Shown one piece after another: positions 38,834 to 48,723 of a stretch of DNA of 64,000 bases; position 1 is the stretch's first letter, and the number at the start of each line of letters is the position of its first letter. The DNA is from Inhella inkyongensis (GTDB taxonomy: Bacteria > Pseudomonadota > Gammaproteobacteria > Burkholderiales > Burkholderiaceae_C), in the NCBI RefSeq assembly GCF_005952805.1, contig NZ_CP040709.1, forward strand, positions 2,108,001-2,172,000, given 5' to 3'. The notes below the pieces were generated by a model. The model worked only from the letters and a program-made list of their open reading frames with translations, had not been told where the DNA came from and did not search any database. A program made the translations under genes and the position numbers.

Positions 38834-39664
38834 TCAATCCCCCGGTCGCAGCGCCTTCAAGTGTTTGTCGTACAGCGCGTCGTAGGCGCCCGATTTGCGC
38901 AGCTGCGCCAGGGCGCTGTTGAAGGCTTCGCAGTGCCGTTTCTCACGAAACGCCATGTAGCTATAGGAGTCGGGGAACAGGCGGTGAATCGTGAAATGAC
39001 CGGCCTGCACCGAAGGGTCGGCGCGGGTCTTGAGGCCGTGCAGAAAGATGTAGAGGTCGCCGATGCTGAGGTCGGCCGTGCCCTGCGTCAGGGCATGCAC
39101 CTGCATCAGGGGTTGCGGGGTTTCGCGGTACTGAGTGCTGTCGCTGGCGACCGCACGCGCGAAGTCCTGGCCCAGAAACTCCTTGGCGCCCTGGTAGGTG
39201 ACGATGCGCTTGCCGGCCAGGTCGTCCAGTTTGTCCACGACCAAGCGGCTGTCCGCGCGGCTGATGGCGACATCGGTGAAGCGAAACACCGGATCGGTGC
39301 GGCAGCCCTGGATCTGCGTGCCCGAAAAGATGTTGGCCACCCCATCGATCGCGCCGGAATTCAGGGCGCGCACCAGGCGGTAGTTGGACATCTGCGGCAC
39401 CAGCTGCAGCTGAAACTGCGGCATCAGCGCGAACACCTCACGGATCAGATCATTGAACAGCCCGTCGGTGCCGCGCTCATTGAAATAGGGCGGAAAGTTG
39501 CCGGTGCCAATGCGCAGGGTATGTGGCTCGGCACTCCAGGCGGGGGCGATGCCAGGACCGGCGCCGAACGCTAGTGCAAATGCAAATGCCAGCGCAAGAG
39601 CCGCCCGCGCCAGAGCGGCTCGCGCCTTGCGGAACAGACTGATCCAGCGGCTTTGCCCCACCAT
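38834..39664 (-). CDS. Periplasmic amino-acid-type substrate-binding protein (SBP_bac_3)
   Basis: 276 residues with a long signal peptide (about 1-45, ending PAWSA) built on an Ala/Phe/Leu low-complexity core. The mature part starts LRIGTGNFPPYFNE and shows the family-3 fold, with SRADSRLVVDKLDDLAGKRIVTYQGAKEFLG at the lobe boundary. No permease or ATPase gene is adjacent, so it may be an orphan receptor rather than a transporter component. The ligand is unknown. Confidence 0.8.
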   Translation of the reverse strand: MVGQSRWISLFRKARAALARAALALAFAFALAFGAGPGIAPAWSAEPHTLRIGTGNFPPYFNERGTDGLFNDLIREVFALMPQFQLQLVPQMSNYRLVRALNSGAIDGVANIFSGTQIQGCRTDPVFRFTDVAISRADSRLVVDKLDDLAGKRIVTYQGAKEFLGQDFARAVASDSTQYRETPQPLMQVHALTQGTADLSIGDLYIFLHGLKTRADPSVQAGHFTIHRLFPDSYSYMAFREKRHCEAFNSALAQLRKSGAYDALYDKHLKALRPGD

Positions 39665-39769
39665 GGCCCACCCTCTCCTTTTGGTTGACGCTCACCCCAA
39701 GCAAACCATTCTGTCCCGGCTGGCGTGGTGTCCACTGGGTTCGGCCGGTTCAGCGCGGTCGGATTGGCG

Positions 39770-40261
39770 TCAGTCGACGGCGATCAGCAGGCACACCGCC
39801 CGGGCCTCGATGGCCTTCTTCTCGCCCACCGGCCCCAGCTTTTCGGCCGTTTTGGCCTTCACATTAATCGAAGCACTCTCCAGGGCCAGCACTTGAGAGA
39901 GGCGCAGGCGCATGGCGTCGATGTGCGGCGCGAGCTTGGGCGCCTGGGCCACGATGGTGCTGTCGATGTTGACGATCTGCCAGCCCTGCTCGCGCACGCG
40001 GCGTGCGGCCTCGGCCAGCAGCAGCATGGAGTCGGCGCCCTTGAACTCGGCCGCCGTGTCGGGGAAGTGGCGGCCGATATCGCCCAGGCCGGCGGCACCC
40101 AAGAGCGCGTCGGTGATGGCATGGGCCAGGGCGTCGGCGTCCGAATGCCCCAGCAAGCCGTGCGTGTGCGGCACGGTGATGCCGCCCAGGATCAACGGCC
40201 GGCCCTCGACCAGTTGGTGCACATCCCAGCCCTCTCCGATGCGCAAATTCGTCAACTTCAT
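39770..40261 (-). CDS. ispF: 2-C-methyl-D-erythritol 2,4-cyclodiphosphate synthase
   Basis: 163-residue trimeric enzyme of the MEP isoprenoid pathway. Metal ligands D13 and H15 lie in GEGWDVHQL; the signature [30 protein letters not shown] and the C-terminal [19 protein letters not shown] are present. Its start overlaps the ispD stop (ATGA), so the two consecutive pathway enzymes are coupled. Last gene of the long minus-strand run. Confidence 0.96.
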   Translation of the reverse strand: MKLTNLRIGEGWDVHQLVEGRPLILGGITVPHTHGLLGHSDADALAHAITDALLGAAGLGDIGRHFPDTAAEFKGADSMLLLAEAARRVREQGWQIVNIDSTIVAQAPKLAPHIDAMRLRLSQVLALESASINVKAKTAEKLGPVGEKKAIEARAVCLLIAVD

Positions 40262-40944
40262 GGTCTTGTCCTCAGCAATCGTTCGGCCAGCTCGAAGTCG
40301 GCCGGCAGGGTCAGTTTGAAGTTTTCCAACGGCGCGGCCACCAGGCGGGGCGAGAGGCCCAGGGCCTCGATGGCGCTGGCCTCGTCGGTGATCGCCTCAC
40401 CGGGCTGGCTCAGTGCTTGCGCCAAGAGCCCGAGGCGGAACATCTGAGGCGTCTGCGCGGCCCACATGGCGCGGCGGTCCACGGTCTGCTGCACCTGCAT
40501 CCCTTCGGCGCGCTTGAGCGTGTCGGCCAGCGGCAGGGCCAGCAATCCGCCCACGGCGTCGTCGCGGCACTCGGCGATCAGGCGACTGACCCACTCGGGG
40601 CGCAGCAGGCAGCGGGCGGCGTCGTGCACCAGCACCCAGTCGTTTGGCGCCGCCCCGCGCTCGCGCAGGGCCTGCAGACCGGCTGCCACCGACTCGGCCC
40701 GGCTGGCGCCGCCGCAGCGCGCAGTCCAGCCCGAAAAGCCCGGCACGGCGGCCTCAAAGCGATCGTCCTCGGGCGCCAGCACCACCAGGGTCTGGTCCAG
40801 CTCGGGCACGGCTTGCAGCGCGGCCAGTGTGTGACTGATCAGGCTGAGGCCTGCCAGCGCCACATACTGCTTGGGGATGGCATGGCCGGAGCGACTGCCC
40901 ACCCCAGCAGCCGGCACCAAGGCAAAGAAGCGCGTCGCGCTCAT
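40258..40944 (-). CDS. ispD: 2-C-methyl-D-erythritol 4-phosphate cytidylyltransferase
   Basis: 228-residue nucleotidyltransferase of the MEP pathway, making CDP-ME. The N-terminal [19 protein letters not shown] carries the CTP-binding Gly-rich loop; [20 protein letters not shown] and [18 protein letters not shown] are conserved. The ATG at 40944 overlaps the rng stop (ATGA), which fixes the start; the longer in-frame sequence lies inside rng. It also overlaps ispF. Confidence 0.95.
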   Translation of the reverse strand: MSATRFFALVPAAGVGSRSGHAIPKQYVALAGLSLISHTLAALQAVPELDQTLVVLAPEDDRFEAAVPGFSGWTARCGGASRAESVAAGLQALRERGAAPNDWVLVHDAARCLLRPEWVSRLIAECRDDAVGGLLALPLADTLKRAEGMQVQQTVDRRAMWAAQTPQMFRLGLLAQALSQPGEAITDEASAIEALGLSPRLVAAPLENFKLTLPADFELAERLLRTRP

Positions 40945-42401
40945 AGCAGCACGATGTCGTAGTGCTCGGTCTGGTTGCCCGGCTCGGCGGTCAGGGAAAT
41001 GGGCCGGCCTATGAAGTCCGACAGCCCGGCGAGGTGGGCGGACTCCTCGTCCAGCAGCATCTCCACCACATCTGCCGCGGCCACCACGCGGAACTCCTTC
41101 GCGCTGAACTGGCGCGCCTCGCGCAGGATCTCGCGCAGGATGTCGTAGCAGACCGTGCGCGCCGTCTTGACCTGGCCGCGTCCCTGGCAGGTCGGGCAGG
41201 GTTCGCACAGCATGCGCGCCAGCGACTCCCGGGTGCGCTTGCGCGTCAACTCCAAAAGACCCAACTGGGTAAAGCCGCCCAGGGCCACCCGTGTCTTGTC
41301 GCGTGCCAGGTATTTGCGCAGCTCAGCCATCACGGCCTGGCGGTGCTCGTCACGCGCCATGTCAATGAAGTCGATGATGACGATGCCGCCCAGATTGCGC
41401 AGGCGCAGCTGCCGGGCGATGGCGCCTGCGGCTTCCAGATTGGTCTTGAAGATGGTTTCGTCGAAGTTCTTCGCCCCGACATAGGCCCCGGTGTTGACGT
41501 CGATGGTCGTCATGGCCTCGGTCTGGTCGAACACCAGATAGCCGCCGCTCTTCAAATCGACCCGGCGCGCCAGCGCGCGCTCGATCTCGGCGTCCACATT
41601 CACAAGGTCAAAGATCGGTCGCTCACCGGCGTAATGCTCCAGCTTGGACACCGAGCTGGGCATGTATTGCTGTCCGAAGGCCTGCAGGGTTTGGAACTGC
41701 AGCGCGCTGTCGATGCGCACCTTGGCGGTGCGCTCGCTGCACAGATCGCGCAGCACGCGCTGTACCAGGGTCAGGTCCTCGTGCAGCAGGCTGCCCGACG
41801 GCAAGGTGATGGCGCGCTGGCGAATGGCGGCCCAGGTCTTGCGCAGATAGGCGATGTCGGCCGCCAGCTCCTCGTCGCTGGCCTCTTCGGCATTGGTGCG
41901 CAGGATGAAGCCGCCGCCCCCGCCACTCTCGCGCGTGCCCACCAGGGCCTGCATGCGCTCGCGCAGAGCTTCGCGGGTCTCGGGCGAGCCGATCTTCTGG
42001 CTGATGCCGATGTGCTCGTCGCCGGGCAGATGCACCAGCATGCGCCCGGCAATCGAGATCTGGCTGGACAGGCGGGCGCCCTTGGTCCCAATGGGGTCCT
42101 TGATGACCTGCACGGTCAGGGTCTGGCCCTCAAACAGCAAACGCTCGATGGGCGTGGGCGTGTCGCTACGCGGTGCGGCGCTGTGCAGATCGGCCACATG
42201 CAAAAAGGCGGCACGCTCCAGGCCGATGTCGATGAAGGCCGACTGCATGCCCGGCAGCACCCGCGCCACCTTGCCCAGGTAGATATTGCCCACCAGGCCG
42301 CGCTCCAGCGTGCGCTCGATGTGCAGTTCCTGCACCGCGCCGTTCTCGACCACGGCCACTCGGGTCTCCTGCGGAGACCAATTGATCAGGATGTCTTCCA
42401 T
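40941..42401 (-). CDS. rng: Ribonuclease G
   Basis: 486-residue endoribonuclease of the RNase E/G family, acting in 16S rRNA 5' maturation and mRNA decay. It starts MEDILINWSPQETRVAVVENG and has an S1 domain (about 38-125), the catalytic DNase I-like part with TTIDVNTGAYVG and IIDFIDM (metal Asp residues), and the zinc-link CEPCPTC. It lacks the long C-terminal scaffold of RNase E. The ATG at 42401 is preferred to a GTG one codon earlier. Coupled to ispD. Confidence 0.95.
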   Translation of the reverse strand: MEDILINWSPQETRVAVVENGAVQELHIERTLERGLVGNIYLGKVARVLPGMQSAFIDIGLERAAFLHVADLHSAAPRSDTPTPIERLLFEGQTLTVQVIKDPIGTKGARLSSQISIAGRMLVHLPGDEHIGISQKIGSPETREALRERMQALVGTRESGGGGGFILRTNAEEASDEELAADIAYLRKTWAAIRQRAITLPSGSLLHEDLTLVQRVLRDLCSERTAKVRIDSALQFQTLQAFGQQYMPSSVSKLEHYAGERPIFDLVNVDAEIERALARRVDLKSGGYLVFDQTEAMTTIDVNTGAYVGAKNFDETIFKTNLEAAGAIARQLRLRNLGGIVIIDFIDMARDEHRQAVMAELRKYLARDKTRVALGGFTQLGLLELTRKRTRESLARMLCEPCPTCQGRGQVKTARTVCYDILREILREARQFSAKEFRVVAAADVVEMLLDEESAHLAGLSDFIGRPISLTAEPGNQTEHYDIVLL

Positions 42402-42472
42402 CACGTTCGGTGCCCTCGCACCGCCTCGTTGAAGGGTTCACGCAAGGCCTTGGCCTTGCGTCAAGCCTTCGC

Positions 42473-43087
42473 TCAGATGTCCAAACCCGCCTGCCGCAGC
42501 AGCCCAGCCGTCTCAAACAGGGGCAGGCCCATGATGCCCGAATAGCTGCCCTCGATCTCTGCGATCCAGCCCGCCAACTGGCTCTGAATGGCATAGGCGC
42601 CCGCCTTGCCCATGGGCTCGCCGCTGGCCACATAGCGGCGCAGCCAGGCTTCAGGAATCGCCGCAAAGCGAACCCGCGAAATGCTGAGCGCCTGCGCCTG
42701 CTTGGGGCTTTGCCCCTCCATCCAGGCCAGGCTCACGGCGGTCAGCACCTGATGCGTCCGGCCCGACAGGCGCTGGAGCATGGCCAGCGCCTCCTCGGCA
42801 TCGGCCGGCTTGCCCAGGATGTCGCCTCCCAAGGCCACCGTGGTGTCCGAGCACAGGATGGGGCGCTCGGGCAGGCCGCGCGCCTGGCGGCGCAGCAGCG
42901 CAGCACCCAATTTGTTGGCGGTGGCACGCCGCACATAGTCCTCGGGCACCTCGCCCGCCACCAGGGCCTCCAGCCCCTCCGCATCCTCTTCGGGGCCGGG
43001 CAGCAGCAGCTCGTGGGTCACACCCAGTTGATCGAGCAGCTGACGCCGGCGCGGACTCTGGGAGGCGAGATAAATCAAAGCGTTCAT
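42473..43087 (-). CDS. maf: Maf-like nucleoside triphosphate pyrophosphatase
   Basis: 204-residue house-cleaning pyrophosphatase that hydrolyses non-canonical or pyrimidine nucleotides. Family marks are ASQSPRRRQLLDQLG (residues 8-22), ILCSDTTVALGGDILGKP (about 77-94) and GKAGAYAIQS near 160. Its ATG overlaps the rlmH stop (ATGA). The substrate class (m7GTP versus dTTP/UTP) is not decided here. Confidence 0.92.
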   Translation of the reverse strand: MNALIYLASQSPRRRQLLDQLGVTHELLLPGPEEDAEGLEALVAGEVPEDYVRRATANKLGAALLRRQARGLPERPILCSDTTVALGGDILGKPADAEEALAMLQRLSGRTHQVLTAVSLAWMEGQSPKQAQALSISRVRFAAIPEAWLRRYVASGEPMGKAGAYAIQSQLAGWIAEIEGSYSGIMGLPLFETAGLLRQAGLDI

Positions 43088-43554
43088 TCGCGGTGATAGG
43101 GATGACCGGCCGTGATGGACCAGGCGCGGTAGAGGCCCTCAACCAGCAGCACCCGCGCCATCGCATGCGGCAGGGTCAGATCGGAGAGGCGCAGACGCTC
43201 ATCCGCACTCTGGCGCAGGGCCGGATCCAGCCCATCGGGCCCGCCCATGTACATCACCACATCGCGGCCGTCGAGCTTCCAACCTTCCAGGCGCTGCGCC
43301 AATTGCACGCTGGTCAGCCGATCGCCGCGCTCGTCCAGCACCACGCGCCGCGCGCCCTTGGGGGTGGCCGCGATCAGGCGCTCGGCCTCCAGCGCCATCA
43401 TCTGCGCGGCGGTCTTGCCCGTGGTGCGGGGCTCGGCCTTCACGGTCTTGAGCGTGAAGGGCAGATCGGGCGGAAAGCGCTTGGCAAAGTCAGCCGTGGC
43501 CTCATCCGCCCAAGCGGGCAGACGCTGACCCACGGCCAGCAGCAGCAACTGCAC
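43084..43554 (-). CDS. rlmH: 23S rRNA (pseudouridine-1915-N3) methyltransferase
   Basis: 156-residue SPOUT-class methyltransferase that modifies pseudouridine 1915 in helix 69. The AdoMet knot is formed by MYMGGPDGLDPALR and LSDLTLPHAMARVLLVEGLYRAW, ending in the typical HPYHRE. It directly abuts rsfS and overlaps maf. The rsfS-rlmH pair is a conserved ribosome-related unit. Confidence 0.96.
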   Translation of the reverse strand: MQLLLLAVGQRLPAWADEATADFAKRFPPDLPFTLKTVKAEPRTTGKTAAQMMALEAERLIAATPKGARRVVLDERGDRLTSVQLAQRLEGWKLDGRDVVMYMGGPDGLDPALRQSADERLRLSDLTLPHAMARVLLVEGLYRAWSITAGHPYHRE

Positions 43555-44385
43555 TTAGCGAGCGGCCTTCTTGGCGGGGGCCTTCTTTGCAGGCGCCTTG
43601 ACCGGGGCGGCTTTGACCGCCACCTTCTTGGCCGGGGCCTTCTTCGCCGGAGCCGCCGCCTTCTTGGCCGGGGCTGCTGCAGCCACCTTTATCGCCGGTT
43701 TGGCCGGGCTGGCCGCACTGACCTTCTTGGCGGGTGCAGCCACCTTCTTCGCCGGGGCGGCGCGTTTGGCGGGGGCTGCAGCGCTCGTGCTGGTCTTGGC
43801 CGGCGCGGCACGCTTGGCCGGCGCGCGAGGAGTGGACGCACGCTTGGCAGGGGCCGCCTTCTTCTCGGCGGCGGCTGCACGCGCGGCGGCTTTTTCCGAG
43901 CGCGTCATCGGCAGGGCCACGGGCTCGTTCTTCAGGGCCTCGGCGGCACTGCCCGAGCGGCGCGACCCGCCGCTCTTGCTGGCCTTCTTGGCCGCGGGTT
44001 TGGCGGCGCCGTCTTCGCTGGCCTTGACCAGGCCCTTGGCGGCGCCCAGCTTCATGGCCACGGGCTTCTCGCCCCAGATCTCTTCAAGGTGGTAGTAGTC
44101 GCGGATCTGCGGTTGCATCACGTGCACCACGGCGGCGCCGCAGTCCACGATGATCCACTCGCCGTTGTCCTCGCCCTCGGTGCGCATGATGTCGAAGCCG
44201 GCCTTCTTGACCGCATCGCGCACGCTGCTGGCCAGCGCGCGGGTTTGGCGGTTGCTGGTGCCGCTGGCCACGATCACGCGCTCGAACAAGGGGCTCAGAT
44301 GCTCGGTATTGAAGACCTGGATGCCTTGCGCCTTGACGTCTTCCAGGCCGTCCACGATGGCCCGTTGCAGTTTGCGAATGTCCAT
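43555..44385 (-). CDS. rsfS: Ribosomal silencing factor with long Lys/Ala-rich tail
   Basis: 276 residues, more than twice the size of a minimal RsfS. Residues 1-110 are the RsfS domain, which binds uL14 and blocks subunit joining (core: IVASGTSNRQTRALASSV and GEWIIVDCGAAVVHVMQPQIRDYYHLEEIWG). From about 125 onward the chain is an Ala/Lys/Pro-rich repeat (AAPAK, KKAPAKK), like histone H1 or AlgP-type tails, presumably disordered and nucleic-acid binding. The tail DNA is repetitive and prone to length change. It lies between nadD and rlmH. Confidence 0.93.
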   Translation of the reverse strand: MDIRKLQRAIVDGLEDVKAQGIQVFNTEHLSPLFERVIVASGTSNRQTRALASSVRDAVKKAGFDIMRTEGEDNGEWIIVDCGAAVVHVMQPQIRDYYHLEEIWGEKPVAMKLGAAKGLVKASEDGAAKPAAKKASKSGGSRRSGSAAEALKNEPVALPMTRSEKAAARAAAAEKKAAPAKRASTPRAPAKRAAPAKTSTSAAAPAKRAAPAKKVAAPAKKVSAASPAKPAIKVAAAAPAKKAAAPAKKAPAKKVAVKAAPVKAPAKKAPAKKAAR

Positions 44386-44400
44386 GGGGTTGATGCGGCG

Positions 44401-45015
44401 TCAGGCGCCGTTAAGAGGGTGTTGGGCAATATAGCCGGCCACTTCGGGGCCGACCATGGGGGTGATGTCCTCGCCACGCGACAGCGCGGCCCGGATTTTT
44501 GTGGCACTGACGGCGTCCGCCGGCAGCGCCAGAACTTGCATGCGATGGGGCGGCAGCGCCGGGTCAGCCGTCACCGCCTGGCCTGCGCGCGCTGCCACGG
44601 CCAAGCTGCAGGCGCCCAGCAAGGCGTCCACATGCTTCCAGGTGGAGAGCCGGCCGTACTGGTCCTGTCCCATCACCAGCCACCACTGTGCGCCGGGATG
44701 GCACTGCTGCAGGCGCTGCAGCGTGCCCCAGCTGGTGCTTGGCTCGGGGTCCTGCAGTTCCAGCTCAGAGACTTCCACCGGGGCCAGGCCCTGCATCTGC
44801 AGCCGCGTCATCGCCAGCCGGTCTGCGCCCGGGGCGATGGCATAGCCTTGCTGGCCTTCCTTCTGCCAGGGGCGACCTGCGGGCATGACGATCAAACGGT
44901 CCAGATCCAGTTGCTGGCAGGCCAGGGCCGCCAGCGCACGATGCGCCCGATGGGGCGGGTTGAAGCTGCCGCCAAACAGACCAATCCTTGGGGGCTGGCG
45001 ATTCGTCAAAGCCAC
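44401..45015 (-). CDS. nadD: Nicotinate-nucleotide adenylyltransferase
   Basis: 204-residue enzyme of NAD synthesis, forming deamido-NAD from NaMN and ATP. The N-terminal [18 protein letters not shown] carries the HxxH nucleotidyltransferase motif, and SATKIRAAL near the C-terminus matches the ISSTxIR motif. Its first ten bases overlap hemF. The nadD-rsfS-rlmH order is conserved across bacteria. Confidence 0.94.
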   Translation of the reverse strand: MALTNRQPPRIGLFGGSFNPPHRAHRALAALACQQLDLDRLIVMPAGRPWQKEGQQGYAIAPGADRLAMTRLQMQGLAPVEVSELELQDPEPSTSWGTLQRLQQCHPGAQWWLVMGQDQYGRLSTWKHVDALLGACSLAVAARAGQAVTADPALPPHRMQVLALPADAVSATKIRAALSRGEDITPMVGPEVAGYIAQHPLNGA

Positions 45016-45938
45016 AGCGCCGTGGCCTGGGCGTCAGCCCAGTCGCGCGGCGGCAGAAAGTCGGTATAGAGCTTGGCCTCGGGCGTGCCGAGCTCGGGCT
45101 CCCACTGATAACGCCAATTGGCCTGCGGCGGCATCGACAGCAGGATGGACTCGGTGCGCCCGCCCGATTGCAGGCCGAACAGGGTGCCCCGGTCCCAGAC
45201 CAGATTGAACTCGACGTAACGGCCGCGCCGGTAGGCCTGGAAGTCGCGCTGGCGCTGCTCGTAGGCATAGCCCTGGCGGCGCTCGACGATGGGGGCGTAA
45301 GCCGGCAAAAAGGCATCGCCCACCTGGCGCATCAGGGCAAAGCCAGCGTCAAATCCGCCCTCCTCGAAGTCGTCGAAGAAGATGCCGCCGATGCCACGCG
45401 CCTCGCCCCGGTGCTTGAGGAAGAAGTACTCGTCGCAGGCGGGCTTCATGCGTGCGTAGTGCGCCGGGCCGACGGCCTCGCGGCAGACGCGATGGAAATG
45501 CTGGGCATCGCGCTCGAAGCCGTAATAAGGCGTCAGGTCCATGCCGCCGCCAAACCAGCTCACCGCCGGCCCGCCCTCGGGCTGGGCGCTGAGCATGCGC
45601 ACATTCAGATGCACCGTGGGCACAAAGGGGTTGTGCGGATGAATGACCAGGCTCACCCCCAGGGCCTCGAAAGGCGCGCCAGCCAGATGCGGCCGCGCCG
45701 CCGTGGCTGAAGGCGGCAGCACCCTGCCCTTCACATGACTGAACAGCACCGCCGCGCGCTCGAACACCGGGCCGCCCTCCAGCATGCGCGAAAGGCCCTC
45801 GCCCTCCAGCCGGCCGCCGGGCTCACGCTGCCAGGGATCGGTGGCAAAGGGGGTGCCGTCCAAGGCCTCCAGGCCGCTGACGATGCGCTGCTGCAGATCC
45901 AGCAGGTAGGCGCGGACGGTGTCGGTTTGCAGATTCAT
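45006..45938 (-). CDS. hemF: Oxygen-dependent coproporphyrinogen III oxidase
   Basis: 310-residue aerobic heme-pathway enzyme converting coproporphyrinogen III to protoporphyrinogen IX. The signatures [48 protein letters not shown] and [16 protein letters not shown] are all present. The start overlaps the acyltransferase stop (ATGA). Full length. Confidence 0.96.
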   Translation of the reverse strand: MNLQTDTVRAYLLDLQQRIVSGLEALDGTPFATDPWQREPGGRLEGEGLSRMLEGGPVFERAAVLFSHVKGRVLPPSATAARPHLAGAPFEALGVSLVIHPHNPFVPTVHLNVRMLSAQPEGGPAVSWFGGGMDLTPYYGFERDAQHFHRVCREAVGPAHYARMKPACDEYFFLKHRGEARGIGGIFFDDFEEGGFDAGFALMRQVGDAFLPAYAPIVERRQGYAYEQRQRDFQAYRRGRYVEFNLVWDRGTLFGLQSGGRTESILLSMPPQANWRYQWEPELGTPEAKLYTDFLPPRDWADAQATALWL

Positions 45939-46561
45939 GAAGACTTGAGTTGGATCGGGCTGGCCAGCTCGGGCTTGCAGCCCTTCTTGTCACCCAGCAC
46001 GGCGCGGAAGGTGGCGAAGTCGCGCTCCAGCTCGCCGCTGGGTTGCACGAAGTCCACGATGCCAAAGGTCTTGCTCGGGAAGTCAAAGTAGGCCAGGCCG
46101 ACCGGCACCTGGGCCTGCACGGCTACGTGATAGGCCCCGCCGCGCCAGCCTGGCACATAGGAGCGCGTCCCCTCGGGGGCCGCGGCCAGCCAGAAGAACT
46201 CTTCGGCTTGTTTGGCTGCCTTCACCTGGGCCACGGTGGCGCCCACCAGGCCCTTGGGGTTCTTGCGGTCCACCGGGATGCCGCCAATCCAGCGCGCCCA
46301 GGCACCGATGACCGGAATCTTGAACAGACTGTCCTTGCCCCAGTAGCGCACCGGCACGCCGATGGCCCACTTGACCAGCACGCCGATCACGAAGTCCCAG
46401 TTCGAGGTGTGCGGGTAGACCAGCACCACCCCTTGGCGAGTGGGGAAGCCCTCGAACAGCACGCGCCAGCCGAATAGGGCCAGCAGGCCCCGCGCCAGCG
46501 CGCTGCCGCGCGGCTTGAACTCGGGCCGACCGTGCAGGCGCTGCAGCGGGAGTGGATTCAT
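45935..46561 (-). CDS. PlsC-like 1-acyl-glycerol-3-phosphate acyltransferase family protein
   Basis: 208 residues. The acyltransferase HX4D motif is H51-TSNW-D56 and the second motif is PEGTRS (E130). [11 protein letters not shown] between them matches the family. It is probably membrane-associated and acylates a lysophospholipid-like acceptor; the HTSNWD form is typical of a subgroup distinct from canonical PlsC (NHQSxxD). The ATG at 46561 is used; a GTG four codons upstream at 46573 is possible and lies next to a small tandem duplication. Coupled to hemF. Confidence 0.82.
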   Translation of the reverse strand: MNPLPLQRLHGRPEFKPRGSALARGLLALFGWRVLFEGFPTRQGVVLVYPHTSNWDFVIGVLVKWAIGVPVRYWGKDSLFKIPVIGAWARWIGGIPVDRKNPKGLVGATVAQVKAAKQAEEFFWLAAAPEGTRSYVPGWRGGAYHVAVQAQVPVGLAYFDFPSKTFGIVDFVQPSGELERDFATFRAVLGDKKGCKPELASPIQLKSS

Positions 46562-46578
46562 GCTGGGGTCCACTTGCG

Positions 46579-46603
46579 GGAGATCACTTCCAGGAGATCA
46601 CTT
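46579..46603. repeat. 14-bp tandem duplication covering the purD stop
   Basis: GGAGATCACTT occurs at 46579-46589 and 46593-46603, a 14-bp period. On the minus strand each unit reads AAGTGATCTCC, so the purD stop codon lies in one unit and is duplicated in the next. It lies just upstream of the acyltransferase start. Confidence 0.6.
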
Positions 46604-47884
46604 GCGAGTGACTGCGCGGTGACCGATGTCTCGGCGCAGCTGCAGGCCGTCGAAGTGGATGCCTTCCAGCAGCTCATAGGCGCGGGTCTGCGCCACGCGC
46701 ACCGACTCGCCCAAGGCCGTGGCGCACAACACACGGCCGCCGCTGGTGACCAGCTGGCCCTGTGCGTTGGCGGCCGTACCGGCGTGAAACACCATGGCGT
46801 CATCCTGGTCCGCAGGCAGGCCGCTGATCACATCGCCCTTGCGCGGGTTCATCGGGTAGCCATGCGCGGCCAGCACCACGCCGAGCGCGGCACGGCGGTC
46901 CCATTGCAGCTCCTGCTCCATCAGGCGGCCGTCGGTGGCGGCATAGAGCAGCTCGAACAGATCGCTCTTGAGGCGCATCAGGATGGGCTGGGTCTCGGGG
47001 TCGCCCAGGCGCGCATTGAATTCGATGGTGTAGGGCCGCCCCTCGGCATCGATCATCAAACCGGCGTAAAGGAAGCCGGTGAACGGAATGCCGTCCTTGG
47101 CCATGCCGGCAATCGTCGGGCCGATGATTTCGTGCATCGCCTTGGCGTGCACATTGGGCGTCACCACCGGCGCAGGCGAATAGGCGCCCATGCCGCCGGT
47201 GTTGGGGCCTTCGTCGCCATCCAGCAGACGCTTGTGGTCCTGGCTGGTGGCCAGGGCCTGCACGTTCATACCGTCACTGATGACGATGAAACTGGCTTCC
47301 TCGCCCTGCAGGAACTGCTCGATCACGACCCGGGCGCCGTCCACGTTGTGGCTCACGCCCAGCGTGTTGTCGCGCAGGATCATGTCGATGGCCGCATGGG
47401 CCTCATCCAGCGTCATCGCCACCACCACGCCCTTGCCGGCGGCCAGGCCGTCGGCCTTGATGACGATGGGGGCGCCCTGCGCGTCCACATAGGCGTGGGC
47501 GGCATCGGCCTCGCTGAAGACTTCGTAGCGCGCCGTCGGGATGCCATGCCGGGCCATGAAGTCCTTGGCGAAGGCCTTGGAGCTTTCCAACTGCGCCGCA
47601 CCCTTGGTGGGGCCAAAGATGCGCAGGCCGCGGCCGCGGAAGATGTCCACCACGCCGGCCGCCAGCGGCGCCTCGGGGCCCACCACGGTCAGCGCAATCT
47701 TGTTGGCCTCGGCCCAATCTGCCAGCTCATGCGGATTGCTGATAGGCAGGTTCTTCAGCCGCTCGTCGCGCAAGGTGCCGCCATTGCCCGGCGCCACAAA
47801 GACCTGGGTCACCCGCTGGCCCTGCGCCAGCTTCCAGGCCAGGGCGTGTTCGCGGCCGCCGTTGCCAATGACAAGAACGCGCAT
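46598..47884 (-). CDS. purD: Phosphoribosylamine-glycine ligase
   Basis: 428-residue ATP-grasp enzyme (GAR synthetase), second step of purine synthesis, which uses glycine. N-terminal VLVIGNGGREHALAWKL, the ATP-grasp VIKADGLAAGKGVVVA and the PurD signature RLGDPETQPILMRL are present. The start shares one base with the yebC stop (TGATG). The last codons lie in a 14-bp tandem duplication. Confidence 0.96.
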   Translation of the reverse strand: MRVLVIGNGGREHALAWKLAQGQRVTQVFVAPGNGGTLRDERLKNLPISNPHELADWAEANKIALTVVGPEAPLAAGVVDIFRGRGLRIFGPTKGAAQLESSKAFAKDFMARHGIPTARYEVFSEADAAHAYVDAQGAPIVIKADGLAAGKGVVVAMTLDEAHAAIDMILRDNTLGVSHNVDGARVVIEQFLQGEEASFIVISDGMNVQALATSQDHKRLLDGDEGPNTGGMGAYSPAPVVTPNVHAKAMHEIIGPTIAGMAKDGIPFTGFLYAGLMIDAEGRPYTIEFNARLGDPETQPILMRLKSDLFELLYAATDGRLMEQELQWDRRAALGVVLAAHGYPMNPRKGDVISGLPADQDDAMVFHAGTAANAQGQLVTSGGRVLCATALGESVRVAQTRAYELLEGIHFDGLQLRRDIGHRAVTRK

Positions 47885-48612
47885 CAGGGCAGATCCAGTT
47901 CAGCGTTGTGATAGACGTTTTGCACGTCGTCCAGGTCTTCAATCACGTCGAGCAGCTTTTGCATGCGCGCGGCGTCGTCGCCGGCCAGCGCAATGTTGTT
48001 CTCGGCACGCATGGTCACCTCGGCGATCTCGGCCTTGAAACCCTTGGCCTCCAGCGCATCGCGCACGGCCTCGAAATCGGCTGCGGCGGTCAGCACCTCG
48101 ATGGCGCCATCGTCACCGGTGATCACGTCCTCGGCGCCGGCGTCCAGTGCCGCCTCCATCAGCGCGTCTTCCGACGTACCCGGGGCGAAGATCAGCTGGC
48201 CGCAGTGCTTGAACTGGAAGGCCACCGAACCCTCGGTGCCCAGATTGCCGCCGTATTTGCTGAAGGCATGCCGCACTTCGGCCACCGTGCGCACGCGGTT
48301 GTCCGTCATCGTGTCCACGATGATGGCCGCGCCGCCAATGCCATAGCCCTCGTAGCGGATTTCTTCGTAGGTCACGCCCTCGAGGTTGCCGGTGGCCTTG
48401 TCCACATTGCGCTTGATGTTGTCGGCCGGCATGTTGGCGGCCTTGGCGTTGGCAATGGCCAAGCGCAGGCGCGGATTCATCGCAATGTCGCCGCCACCGC
48501 TGCGGGCCGCGACGATGATTTCACGCGTCAGCCGGGTCCAAACCTTGCCGCGCTTCTCGTCCTGACGGCCTTTTCGGTGCTGGATGTTCGCCCATTTGGA
48601 ATGTCCGGCCAT
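47884..48612 (-). CDS. yebC: YebC/PmpR-family protein
   Basis: 242-residue member of the YebC/TACO1 family, described both as transcriptional regulators and as translation factors that relieve stalling. The N-terminus [18 protein letters not shown] and [18 protein letters not shown] near residue 95 are diagnostic. The ATG at 48612 starts the conserved sequence. It heads the minus-strand run through ispF, although internal promoters are likely. Confidence 0.93.
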   Translation of the reverse strand: MAGHSKWANIQHRKGRQDEKRGKVWTRLTREIIVAARSGGGDIAMNPRLRLAIANAKAANMPADNIKRNVDKATGNLEGVTYEEIRYEGYGIGGAAIIVDTMTDNRVRTVAEVRHAFSKYGGNLGTEGSVAFQFKHCGQLIFAPGTSEDALMEAALDAGAEDVITGDDGAIEVLTAAADFEAVRDALEAKGFKAEIAEVTMRAENNIALAGDDAARMQKLLDVIEDLDDVQNVYHNAELDLP

Positions 48613-48671
48613 AGCTGCTCGCTCAAATCGTGTGTTGGCAAAGGGGCGGGATTCTACGAGGGCCCCCAATG

Positions 48672-48708
48672 CAAAAAGCCCCCGACGCGCTTTTGCGCTC
48701 CGGGGGCT
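48672..48708 (-). terminator. Rho-independent terminator of the S8 protease gene
   Basis: On the minus strand GCCCCCGGAGCGC pairs with GCGCGTCGGGGGC (one mismatch region) around loop AAAA and is followed by TTTTT. It lies 16 bp after the protease stop and isolates that gene from yebC. Confidence 0.85.
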
Positions 48709-48723
48709 CGGCTCAGGCAGGTC

